Below are positions 28,471 through 36,421 of a stretch of DNA of 41,199 nt, piece by piece (the stretch's first letter is position 1; every line of letters starts with the position of its first letter). The DNA lies in contig CAZGPZ010000003.1 of NCBI GenBank assembly GCA_964527385.1, positions 1 through 41,199 on the forward strand, written 5' to 3'. The notes beneath the pieces are model-generated. The model was not told where the DNA came from, did not search any database, and worked only from the letters and a program-made list of their open reading frames with translations. Position numbers and translations under genes: made by a program. The DNA is from JANWHZ01 sp964527385. Its GTDB lineage: Bacteria > Patescibacteriota > Saccharimonadia > Saccharimonadales > UBA4665.

Positions 28471-30612
28471 ATGGGACAAACAATCAACCCATTCGGCAAA
28501 AAAATTATCAGCGTAGAGACGGAGTTTTGTGGGCGTACACTGACGCTTGAGGTCAACCGTGTCGGCTTCCGTTCGACTGCAGGCGTCATAGCGCGATACG
28601 GAGACACTGTCGTGCTTGGAACAGCCATGGTCGGCAAAGCATTACAGGGGTTCGATTACTTTCCGTTAAGCATCGACTACGAAGAACGGTTCTATGCAGC
28701 GGGCAAGATCAGCGGTAGCCGGTTCATCAAGCGCGAGGGCAAGCCATCGGATGACGCTGTCCTGATCGGACGTATTATCGACCGGCCGATCCGACCGCTG
28801 TGGCCCAAGGGGTATCGCAATGAAGTGCAAGGCGTTGCGACGGTCTTGAGTATGGATCCGACTTTCCGGCCGGATATGATAGCCATGATCGCAATGAGCG
28901 CGGCATTCATGCTTACCGGGGCGCCGTTCGACGGTCCAGTGGCCGGCGTCCGCGTCGGTATCAATGATAAAGGTGAGTACCAGGCGTTTATGAGCGCTGA
29001 AGCGCTTGAGCAAGGCAAGCTCGACTTGGTTGTGGCCGGCACGGCCGATGCGATCATGATGGTCGAAGCCGGTGCCCGAGAGGCAACCGAGGACGAAGTC
29101 GGCCTGGCCCTGGATTTCGCACAGGCGGCGATCAAACCCGCTGTCGAACTGCAGAAAGAGCTCGTCAAGCAAGTCGGTGCAACCAAGACTGAATACGAAC
29201 TGACTTTGCCGGACGAGGAAATCCAGAAATCCGTTGACGTATGGATGGAGGGCAAGCTAGGCGCCGCTATCCGTGCTCCGTACCCAGAACGAAATGAGAT
29301 GATTGGCGTACTGCGTGATGCGTTCCACAAAGATTTCGAGGGCAAGTTTGGCACTGAAGATTATGCTACTATGCGCACCGAGTACGACGAAGCATTTCAA
29401 ATGGCCCTCCACAAAGATGTCCGCAAGGGTATCGTCAAAGAGAATGTCCGTCCAGACGGTCGCAAACTGACCGAAGTTCGCCCGCTGTCGAGCGAAGTTG
29501 GCTTCCTGCCACGCGCCCATGGCTCCAGCCTGTTTACCCGCGGCGTGACCCAGGGTATGAACATCGTGACGCTGGCGCCGCTATCATACGCACAAATGGT
29601 CGACACCATGGAACGGAGCGGCGAGCGCCGGTACATGCACTATTACAACGCGCCGGGTTATACAGTCGGGGAAGTCAAGCGGCTTGGCTCGCCAGGACGC
29701 CGCGAGATCGGTCATGGATATCTGGCCGAACGAGCGCTTGTCCCGGTACTGCCAGAGGAATCAGAATTCCCGTATACCATACGCTCGGTGACCGAGATTA
29801 TGAGCCAGAACGGCTCAACTTCTCAGGCAGCAGTTTGCAGCAGTTGCTTGGCGCTGATGGACGCCGGCGTACCGCTGAAGGCGCCAGTGAGCGGCATCGC
29901 CATGGGCTTGATGGTCGACGGCGACAAGACATACGTCTTGAGCGACATTGCCGATGCTGAAGATTTTGCTGGCGACATGGACTTCAAAGTTGCCGGCACG
30001 AGCAAGGGCATTACCGCGCTCCAAATGGATATGAAAGTCCATGGGCTGCCGGCAAGCACCCTGAAACAAGCACTGGTGCAGGCTCAGGAAGGCCGTGCTT
30101 TCATCCTAAATCACATGCTGGAGACGCTTGCCGGTCCACGCAAAGAGTTAAGCCCATACGCACCGCGCGTCGAAACGATGACCATCAACCCGGACAAGAT
30201 CCGTGAAGTCATTGGCAAGGGCGGCGAGACGATCCAGAGGATCACCGGCGAAACAGGCGCTGAGATTGACATCAAAGATGACGGCACGATCATGATTGCC
30301 AGTCCGGACAAGGCTTCGATTGACGCGGCCCGCCAGTGGATCGCCGGTATCGTCGAAGAACCGGAAGTCGGCAAAATTTACTACGACAAACCAGTCGTCA
30401 GCGTCATGGACTTCGGCGCGTTCGTGCAGGTTATGCCGGGCAAAGACGGCCTGGTGCACGTCTCCGAGATGAAAGAAGAGCGCGTGAACAAGCCGAGCGA
30501 CGTCGTCAAAGAAGGCGACAAGGTTACGGTTAAATTGATCGCCATTGACGACCGCGGCAGGTTGCAGCTCAGCATGAAAGCGGCCGAACGGGCCTTAAAA
30601 GACAAGAATTAA
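28471..30612 (+). CDS. pnp: Polynucleotide phosphorylase
   Basis: 713 aa trimeric 3'-to-5' phosphorolytic exoribonuclease in mRNA decay. Two RNase PH-like halves (first: ARYGDTVVLGTAMVG, KREGKPSDDAVLIGRIIDRPIRPLWP; second: PDGRKLTEVRPL, GRREIGHGYLAERAL, and DFAGDMDFKVAGT carrying the catalytic acidic residues), the linking helical domain, a KH domain (IREVIGKGGETIQRI) and an S1 domain (VVSVMDFGAFVQVMPGKDGLVHVSEM) at the C-terminus. Length is normal. A GGAAGG site lies upstream of the ATG. Confidence 0.97.
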   Translation: MGQTINPFGKKIISVETEFCGRTLTLEVNRVGFRSTAGVIARYGDTVVLGTAMVGKALQGFDYFPLSIDYEERFYAAGKISGSRFIKREGKPSDDAVLIGRIIDRPIRPLWPKGYRNEVQGVATVLSMDPTFRPDMIAMIAMSAAFMLTGAPFDGPVAGVRVGINDKGEYQAFMSAEALEQGKLDLVVAGTADAIMMVEAGAREATEDEVGLALDFAQAAIKPAVELQKELVKQVGATKTEYELTLPDEEIQKSVDVWMEGKLGAAIRAPYPERNEMIGVLRDAFHKDFEGKFGTEDYATMRTEYDEAFQMALHKDVRKGIVKENVRPDGRKLTEVRPLSSEVGFLPRAHGSSLFTRGVTQGMNIVTLAPLSYAQMVDTMERSGERRYMHYYNAPGYTVGEVKRLGSPGRREIGHGYLAERALVPVLPEESEFPYTIRSVTEIMSQNGSTSQAAVCSSCLALMDAGVPLKAPVSGIAMGLMVDGDKTYVLSDIADAEDFAGDMDFKVAGTSKGITALQMDMKVHGLPASTLKQALVQAQEGRAFILNHMLETLAGPRKELSPYAPRVETMTINPDKIREVIGKGGETIQRITGETGAEIDIKDDGTIMIASPDKASIDAARQWIAGIVEEPEVGKIYYDKPVVSVMDFGAFVQVMPGKDGLVHVSEMKEERVNKPSDVVKEGDKVTVKLIAIDDRGRLQLSMKAAERALKDKN

Positions 30613-30616
30613 TTAT

Positions 30617-30835
30617 ATGGACGCGCTAGCAAGATGGCACCAGACGAAAACCGGTCATGCCGTGTTCGGTGCCATCGAGCTGGCCGCGGCATATGTATTC
30701 GCATTGCTCGCGATCGACCGCGGCAGTTGGTGGTGGTATGCCCTGACCATAATCTTCTTTGTCGGCGGTATGCAAAACGTAACGAAACTGGTGGGAAAGG
30801 CGATCCGTCGTGGCAAAGCAGGACGAGCTCGATAA
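30617..30835 (+). CDS. Small two-helix membrane protein of unknown function
   Basis: 72 aa, 4 nt after pnp, with two hydrophobic stretches (about 14-33 and 38-53) and a basic tail (KLVGKAIRRGKAGRAR). Overlaps the udg start by 26 nt, so it lies inside the pnp-udg operon and is probably translated with it. No family recognised. Confidence 0.6.
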   Translation: MDALARWHQTKTGHAVFGAIELAAAYVFALLAIDRGSWWWYALTIIFFVGGMQNVTKLVGKAIRRGKAGRAR

Positions 30836-31418
30836 CATCAAGCAACAGATCTTGGACAACGGCGTTTGCCCGGGGCTGGCTGCAACCGCGACACAACTCG
30901 TTTTTGGCGATGGCAGCCCAGATGCAAAATTAGTGTTTATCGGCGAGGCGCCGGGGAAAAATGAAGACCTGCAGGGCAAGCCGTTCGTCGGCGCCGCGGG
31001 CAAGTTCTTGAACGAAATGCTTGAAAGCATCGGCATGAAACGCGAAGACGTGTACATCACCAACATCGTCAAATACCGCCCGCCGGACAATCGCGACCCC
31101 GAGCCCGAAGAGAAAAAGGCATTCCTGCCATATTTACAAGCCCAGCTAGAAGTTATCCAACCAGTGATGGTCGTCACCCTCGGCCGTCACAGCCTCGGTT
31201 GCTTCTTGCCGGACTTGCAAATCAGCAAAGTCCATGGCGAGCCGAAGCGCATCCGTTTACAGTTCAAGCGCGGCAACGACAAGAATGGTTTTAAGGTGGT
31301 GATACTGCCATTATTCCACCCTGCCGCTGCGCTGTATAACGGCTCCATGCGCCAGACGCTCATCGACGATTTTGCGCGGATCCCTGCGATCCTGAAGGCA
31401 AGCATTATCAGCACGTAA
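30810..31418 (+). CDS. Uracil-DNA glycosylase, family 4, lacking Fe-S cysteines
   Basis: 202 aa. Removes uracil from DNA. The family 4 core is clear: IGEAPGKNEDLQGKPFVGAAGKFLN (motif 1 GEAPG), YITNIVKYRPPDNRDP, and PLFHPAAAL (motif 2). Family 4 enzymes hold a 4Fe-4S cluster with four Cys. Here only Cys20 remains; the partner positions are Asn17, Tyr89 (KYRPP instead of KCRPP) and Ala104. The cluster therefore cannot form in the usual way. The active-site motifs suggest activity may persist without it. Translated from within the preceding small gene. Confidence 0.92.
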   Translation: MAKQDELDNIKQQILDNGVCPGLAATATQLVFGDGSPDAKLVFIGEAPGKNEDLQGKPFVGAAGKFLNEMLESIGMKREDVYITNIVKYRPPDNRDPEPEEKKAFLPYLQAQLEVIQPVMVVTLGRHSLGCFLPDLQISKVHGEPKRIRLQFKRGNDKNGFKVVILPLFHPAAALYNGSMRQTLIDDFARIPAILKASIIST

Positions 31419-31457
31419 CCTAAATAAACCCTTAACTAAGAAACAAGGAGAAATAAT

Positions 31458-33536
31458 ATGAATCCAAATAATGACAACCGGCGCGAACGCCCACCAAGAC
31501 GTGGGAGAAACAACAATAACCAACAGGCGCAGCGCCCGCCAAAACAGCAGCCAATCAACGGTAGCGGCATGAGCAGCTCCCGTGGCGCTGCGGTGCGCGC
31601 CCAAAAGCGCTCCCAGATGGATGCCCAGCGCATCGCGAACCAATTCCTGCCCGCCAACCCGAACCACGACAATCAGCCGCGCGACCGCCGGGCTAACTTC
31701 ATCGATGACCGGCCGGGTATCAGGATTATTGGCCTCGGCGGTATGGATGGAGGCGGCTCAAAGAACATGATGCTGATCGAGTACCAAAATGACGCGATCA
31801 TCATCGATTGTGGCAATGATCTCGGCGTCGACCTCCCAGGTATTAACTACGGTGTTGCCGACACGGCATACCTAGAACAAATACGGTCAAAGCTGAAGGG
31901 CTATATCATCACGCACGGGCACCTCGACCACATCGGTGGCTTGCCGCATATCTTACCGAAATTCCCGGCGCCGGTTTACGGTAGCAAGTTCTCGGTTGGG
32001 CGTGTCCAGGAAATTTTCGAAAATTTCGGCTTGCCAATGCCGGAAGGCTTTGAGCTCAAGACCGTCGAAATGAACGAAAATACCCACGAACGGCTGAAAG
32101 TCGGCGTGTTCTTCATCGAACTGGTGCGCGTGACGCACTCTATCCCCGGAAGCGTCGCCGTCGTCATCGATACCCCGGTCGGGCGCCTGATCAATACGGG
32201 CGATTTCCGGCTCGACCCGAACCCGCTCGACCATGAGCGCACCGACCTGGAGCGCTTTATCGAGCTTGGCAACGAAGGCGTGTTAGCACTGATGAGCGAA
32301 AGCACGACGACTGAACGCATGGGCCGCACGCCGTCAGAGAGCGAGCTGGAACAGAGCTTCATCGACATCATGCAACAGGCGCCGGGCCGGATATTCATCG
32401 GGATTTTCTCGACGAACATGAACCGTGTTCAGATGGTGATCAACGCCGCCGTCCATCATGGCAAGAAAGTCGCCATGGACGGGCGCAGCATGATCAGCAC
32501 GCTCGAGATGTCGGTCCGCCACGGCTTTGTCCGGGTACCGAAAGGCACGTTCGTGCCGATCGCTTCGGCGGCCAACATGAAAGACAACGATCTCGTCGTA
32601 GTCTGTACCGGTTCGCAGGGCGAGCCAAGCTCGGCGCTGCAGCGCATGGCAACCGGTGAACACCGGCATATCAAGCTTAAGGAATCCGACACCGTGATTT
32701 TGTCGAGCACGCCGATTCCATACAGTGGCAACGATTCTTTGATCCGCGGCATGGTCGACGACCTTCTGAAAATGGGCGTGCACGTGTTCCGCCACCAGAC
32801 ACACGAGCTTGATGGTGTCGGCCCGCTTCATGTGTCCGGTCACTCTTCTCGTGATGAGTACGCCGAAATGATTAACATGACCAAACCGAAGTTCTTCATC
32901 CCGATCTACGGAGATTACACTAGCAAGAAATACCATATTGACCTGGCGATCGAGCAGGGCATCCCGCGCGCCAACACCGTGAATGCCGACAACGGCGAAG
33001 TCATTTTGGTCACCCCAGACAAAATGGAACTGGCCGGCGAAGTACCGCACGGCACGATCCTCGTTGACCAGACCGGCGCGATTGTCAGCAATGTCGTCGT
33101 GAAAGATCGTGTGCTGCTCAGCGAAGAGGGCCTGGTAGCAATCGTCCTGACTATCGATAAAAAGTCTGGTAATTTGCTGACAAGCCCGGATATCATCAGC
33201 CGCGGGTTCATATATATGCGCGACAACGAAGAAATCATGAACGGCCTGCGCAGCGAACTACGCCGTGCCACCCAACAGCGCTTCAATCGCGTTGACCTGG
33301 ACCGCTTTAAAGCCGAAGTGAAAGACCATGTGACACACTACCTATTTGACCGCACGCAACGCAGCCCGATCGTCATTCCGGTCGTGAATATTATCGGCGG
33401 TGGCGGGAAAAACGATATCCAGGTCGTCACCAACGGCGGCCAGACGAAAACTTCCGAAGAGATTGCCTCTGAACAACAGCGTCGTTTCCAGGAGATGCGT
33501 GCCCGCCTGCTGACCCAGGATCCGCGCGTCGACTAA
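31458..33536 (+). CDS. rnj: Ribonuclease J
   Basis: 692 aa endo/5'-exoribonuclease of the metallo-beta-lactamase/beta-CASP fold. A disordered, Asn/Gln/Arg/Pro-rich N-terminus of about 80 residues precedes the core. HGHLDH (metal motif), THSIPGS, GDFRLDPNP, the beta-CASP block STNMNRVQMVINAA, SQGEP and HVSGHSSRDE are present. The last metal His, in the usual PxHGEYR, is Tyr484 (IPIYGDYTSK), so the second metal site may be altered. The C-terminal domain (about 560-650) ends in KDHVTHYLFDRTQRSPIVIPVV. AAGGAG lies 7 nt before the ATG. Sits downstream of pnp and udg. Confidence 0.95.
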   Translation: MNPNNDNRRERPPRRGRNNNNQQAQRPPKQQPINGSGMSSSRGAAVRAQKRSQMDAQRIANQFLPANPNHDNQPRDRRANFIDDRPGIRIIGLGGMDGGGSKNMMLIEYQNDAIIIDCGNDLGVDLPGINYGVADTAYLEQIRSKLKGYIITHGHLDHIGGLPHILPKFPAPVYGSKFSVGRVQEIFENFGLPMPEGFELKTVEMNENTHERLKVGVFFIELVRVTHSIPGSVAVVIDTPVGRLINTGDFRLDPNPLDHERTDLERFIELGNEGVLALMSESTTTERMGRTPSESELEQSFIDIMQQAPGRIFIGIFSTNMNRVQMVINAAVHHGKKVAMDGRSMISTLEMSVRHGFVRVPKGTFVPIASAANMKDNDLVVVCTGSQGEPSSALQRMATGEHRHIKLKESDTVILSSTPIPYSGNDSLIRGMVDDLLKMGVHVFRHQTHELDGVGPLHVSGHSSRDEYAEMINMTKPKFFIPIYGDYTSKKYHIDLAIEQGIPRANTVNADNGEVILVTPDKMELAGEVPHGTILVDQTGAIVSNVVVKDRVLLSEEGLVAIVLTIDKKSGNLLTSPDIISRGFIYMRDNEEIMNGLRSELRRATQQRFNRVDLDRFKAEVKDHVTHYLFDRTQRSPIVIPVVNIIGGGGKNDIQVVTNGGQTKTSEEIASEQQRRFQEMRARLLTQDPRVD

Positions 33537-33579
33537 GTGTTTTTACTAACCTAGCTTGCCTCCAGGCAGCTGCAGGCAT

Positions 33580-33585
33580 TATGCT
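33580..33585 (+). promoter_or_regulatory. -10-like TATGCT of the protease gene
   Basis: TATGCT ends 7 nt before the ATG at 33593. The two earlier in-frame ATGs (33581 and 33587) lie inside or against the box, so the start at 33593 is preferred. Confidence 0.4.
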
Positions 33586-33592
33586 AATGGTA

Positions 33593-36202
33593 ATGAGTAA
33601 AAAAGGTGCCGCTAGCACGCGGCGCGACACAAAAAAGCTTCAGTCATTACGAAAGCATGCCCGTCAATTTGTCCGGGCTCACCATGAATTGTCCAGCAAA
33701 ACACTAGCGCTCAAACCGCACCATGCCCGCCCGTTCCGCAAGCATCATGTAAGCATACTCGCTGCATCGCTTATAGCATGTTTCGTCTTGTTTGGATTCG
33801 CTATATCCTGGACGGTAATGACAAATATTGGCAGGCAGGAGGCAATTGACCTTTTCGGCGGCCTTATCCAGCTGCAGCCGTCCAAGCAAGCGGTCAGTTC
33901 CACTCTTGGCTTCACTTTCAGCTACTCGCCGGGGCAATTTTACATTGGTGCCATTAATGCCGCGGACGGTAAGTTGTATGTTGGCAAGGAAGTTAGCACC
34001 GCCCGGGCGTACCAGACGTTCAAGCTGTCATCGAGCGCCTTGAAGGACGTCACGCAGCCAGCTTCCATAACGATCGATTACCTGCCGGGCCAACTCCAGC
34101 CAGGGGAGCCAATCCGTGATGTCGAAGATCAATATGTTGTGGCGTCTGTGTCTGCAACCGGTAGGCCGAGTCGTGTTAGTAGCGGGCAGCAAGTTATTGG
34201 TGGGCAGGTTTTCGTGCGCACGCTATGGAAGCAACCGGTTAGCGGCGTATTCGCACAGCAGCTATCAGTCCAATTCGTGACATACACGGCTATTTGGCAG
34301 GGAAAGGCATTGGTCGTGAGGACGGACAACCGCATTGCGGCAGCGCAAGCCTTCGGTGATGTCGACGTGCTGATGCGAACATTCGCCTTGCATCCAACTC
34401 AAACCAGTTTTACCCAACCCCAAAGTGTTATCGTGCTTGCCGCTGCCAACCGCAGCGTGCTCGACAGCCAGATATATGCGCATCTTGCCGCCGCCGCAGC
34501 ACCATCGCAACCAAGCACTTCCCAGCTTATCAGCGCTCTGTACAGCCCGGCGGTTGTCAAGATATATAACGCCTATTGCACCGATATCCTCATATCAGGC
34601 AAGCTGTTCGTACGTGATTACTGCGACGCGCTGACCGGTTCTGGATTTTTTGTCAGCGAGGACGGCTATATCGCGACTAACGGGCACGTCGCTACGAGCA
34701 ATCCCAAAGACATTGCTCTCGAAAGTGCGATCGCAGAGATATATAACAATGGCGACACGAGTTATTTGTATGCTTTGGCGATTTTTGCCGGGCTCAGCGA
34801 CTCACAGCTACATTCGACCAAAGACGCCAGCAAGCTCTTCGACATGATATGTAATGCGGTCTACGAACTGCCCGACAACATGTTTACTGAATCCAAGCAT
34901 GTTTCCAATTTGTTGGTTGACCTGACGGACACAGATCCGGACATAACAAAACTGCTCGCTGATACTAATGCCATTAAGTCCTATCCTGGGTCTGCGACCA
35001 TCAAGCATGCCACGCTAACTGGGGCTGATTACCGTGCCCTGGACGGGCTGGTCAAATACCGCCAGTCGGACGTGGCGCTAATCAAAATAGATGGCTCGAA
35101 TTACCCGGTAGTATCGTTGGGGTCTATCAATGATATCAGCCAAGGCAGCAACCTGAGCATTCTAGGTTACCCGGGCGCTGCCCAGGGCAATGGGCTCGTG
35201 TCGGCCACCCAAGATTCCGTCACGCTGACAAGCGGCAAAGTTTCGGCAATCAAAAACGCCAATGGCGACACCCACAAGCTGATTCAGACTGACACTACCA
35301 TCGGGCATGGCAACAGTGGCGGCCCGGCAATGGACGATGATGGCAATGTTGTTGGTATTGCCACGTACACCATAGACCAATCAGGTAGCGGTGGCGGCGT
35401 GTTCAACTATGTACGTGACATTGCTGACCTTAAAGCACTAGCCACCCAACAAGGTGTCACGATCACGACACAAGGTGAGTTGCAGCAAGCATGGCAGCAA
35501 GGAATAACGGCGTTCTACAGCTCGCATTATTCTAAATCATTGACATATTTCAATACCGTAAAATCACTCTATCCAGGGCACCCAACTGCCGATACGTTCA
35601 TCGCCGACGCGAACGAAGCGATCAAAGAAGGCAAGGACATCGTGGACTTCCCGATTGCCGTTGTTTTCGTAGCATCTGCTATCTGTTTGGTTATTGCCGC
35701 GGCTGCTGTCCTGTTTATTATCCGCCATCACGCCCGGCATAAAGTTTACCAGGTTATGACGGGCAAGGCGGGCGTACGCCCAGCCGGTTTTGGTGCCCAG
35801 CAGCCTTTCCCCGTAACGATCCCCGGCAGCTTCACGCCCCAATACCAGCAGCCGCCAATGCCCGTACCCCCAGCTTCGCCATTGCCGCTATACCCACAAC
35901 CACTAAGCCAACAACAGCCGATGGCGATGCCAGCCCAACCTGTCGTTAGCCCGTCTGCCGATGTTACGTTACAACAGGTACCTCAAACAACGGACCCGGG
36001 AATACCGCCCACGCCACCACAGCCGTCCTTGCCGTTAACCCCGCTGCAGGCAACACGGCCGATGACACCAGCCCAGCAGCCCATGGAAAATGTGTATGCG
36101 CCGTCACCGCCGCTACAACAGCCAGTAACGCCCCAGGTGTTTTACCCGCAAACCCAACCACAACCACCTGAATCCCAGCCGCCTCGATCGCCTTGGTCCT
36201 GA
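33593..36202 (+). CDS. Membrane-anchored trypsin-like (HtrA-type) serine protease
   Basis: 869 aa from the ATG at 33593. A basic cytoplasmic N-terminus, one membrane helix (about 54-77), an extracytoplasmic domain of about 270 residues, then a trypsin-fold protease with the full triad: His365 (ATNGHVA), Asp493 (SDVALIKI) and Ser575 (GHGNSGGPA). The stretch between His and Asp carries a large helical insert of about 100 residues. A TPR-like segment (AFYSSHYSKSLTYFNTV) follows, then a second membrane helix (about 683-705) and a 165-residue Pro/Gln-rich tail that should be cytoplasmic. Probably a surface quality-control or signalling protease; the tail may bind a partner. No PDZ domain is seen. 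Confidence 0.88.
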   Translation: MSKKGAASTRRDTKKLQSLRKHARQFVRAHHELSSKTLALKPHHARPFRKHHVSILAASLIACFVLFGFAISWTVMTNIGRQEAIDLFGGLIQLQPSKQAVSSTLGFTFSYSPGQFYIGAINAADGKLYVGKEVSTARAYQTFKLSSSALKDVTQPASITIDYLPGQLQPGEPIRDVEDQYVVASVSATGRPSRVSSGQQVIGGQVFVRTLWKQPVSGVFAQQLSVQFVTYTAIWQGKALVVRTDNRIAAAQAFGDVDVLMRTFALHPTQTSFTQPQSVIVLAAANRSVLDSQIYAHLAAAAAPSQPSTSQLISALYSPAVVKIYNAYCTDILISGKLFVRDYCDALTGSGFFVSEDGYIATNGHVATSNPKDIALESAIAEIYNNGDTSYLYALAIFAGLSDSQLHSTKDASKLFDMICNAVYELPDNMFTESKHVSNLLVDLTDTDPDITKLLADTNAIKSYPGSATIKHATLTGADYRALDGLVKYRQSDVALIKIDGSNYPVVSLGSINDISQGSNLSILGYPGAAQGNGLVSATQDSVTLTSGKVSAIKNANGDTHKLIQTDTTIGHGNSGGPAMDDDGNVVGIATYTIDQSGSGGGVFNYVRDIADLKALATQQGVTITTQGELQQAWQQGITAFYSSHYSKSLTYFNTVKSLYPGHPTADTFIADANEAIKEGKDIVDFPIAVVFVASAICLVIAAAAVLFIIRHHARHKVYQVMTGKAGVRPAGFGAQQPFPVTIPGSFTPQYQQPPMPVPPASPLPLYPQPLSQQQPMAMPAQPVVSPSADVTLQQVPQTTDPGIPPTPPQPSLPLTPLQATRPMTPAQQPMENVYAPSPPLQQPVTPQVFYPQTQPQPPESQPPRSPWS

Positions 36203-36322
36203 TCGGCAAGTTGACCTGGGCGTCTGCCAACAGCTATTTACGTAACGTCTGTGCTATAAAAGATACATGGATATATTAAAACGAGGTCTTGGCGAGTTAG
36301 CGCGAAACCAACCATTAGAATT

Positions 36323-36410
36323 TTGACAACTGATGTAAAATTTGCTATGATATGCCTGTCTAGCTCCATTTTGGTAGCACCTAGACCGTAAGAAGTAACG
36401 AGGGTATAAT
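36323..36410 (+). promoter_or_regulatory. ftsK promoter region with leader hairpin
   Basis: TTGACA (36323-36328), 17 nt, TATGAT (36346-36351) is the strongest promoter in the window. Its expected start near 36358 coincides with GTCTAG (36358-36363), which pairs with CTAGAC (36381-36386). A second -10, TATAAT (36405-36410), ends 11 nt before the ftsK ATG. No ribosome site is visible. The rest of the gap after the protease (36203-36322) holds nothing evident. Confidence 0.65.
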
Positions 36411-36421
36411 TCCTAAGAGTC

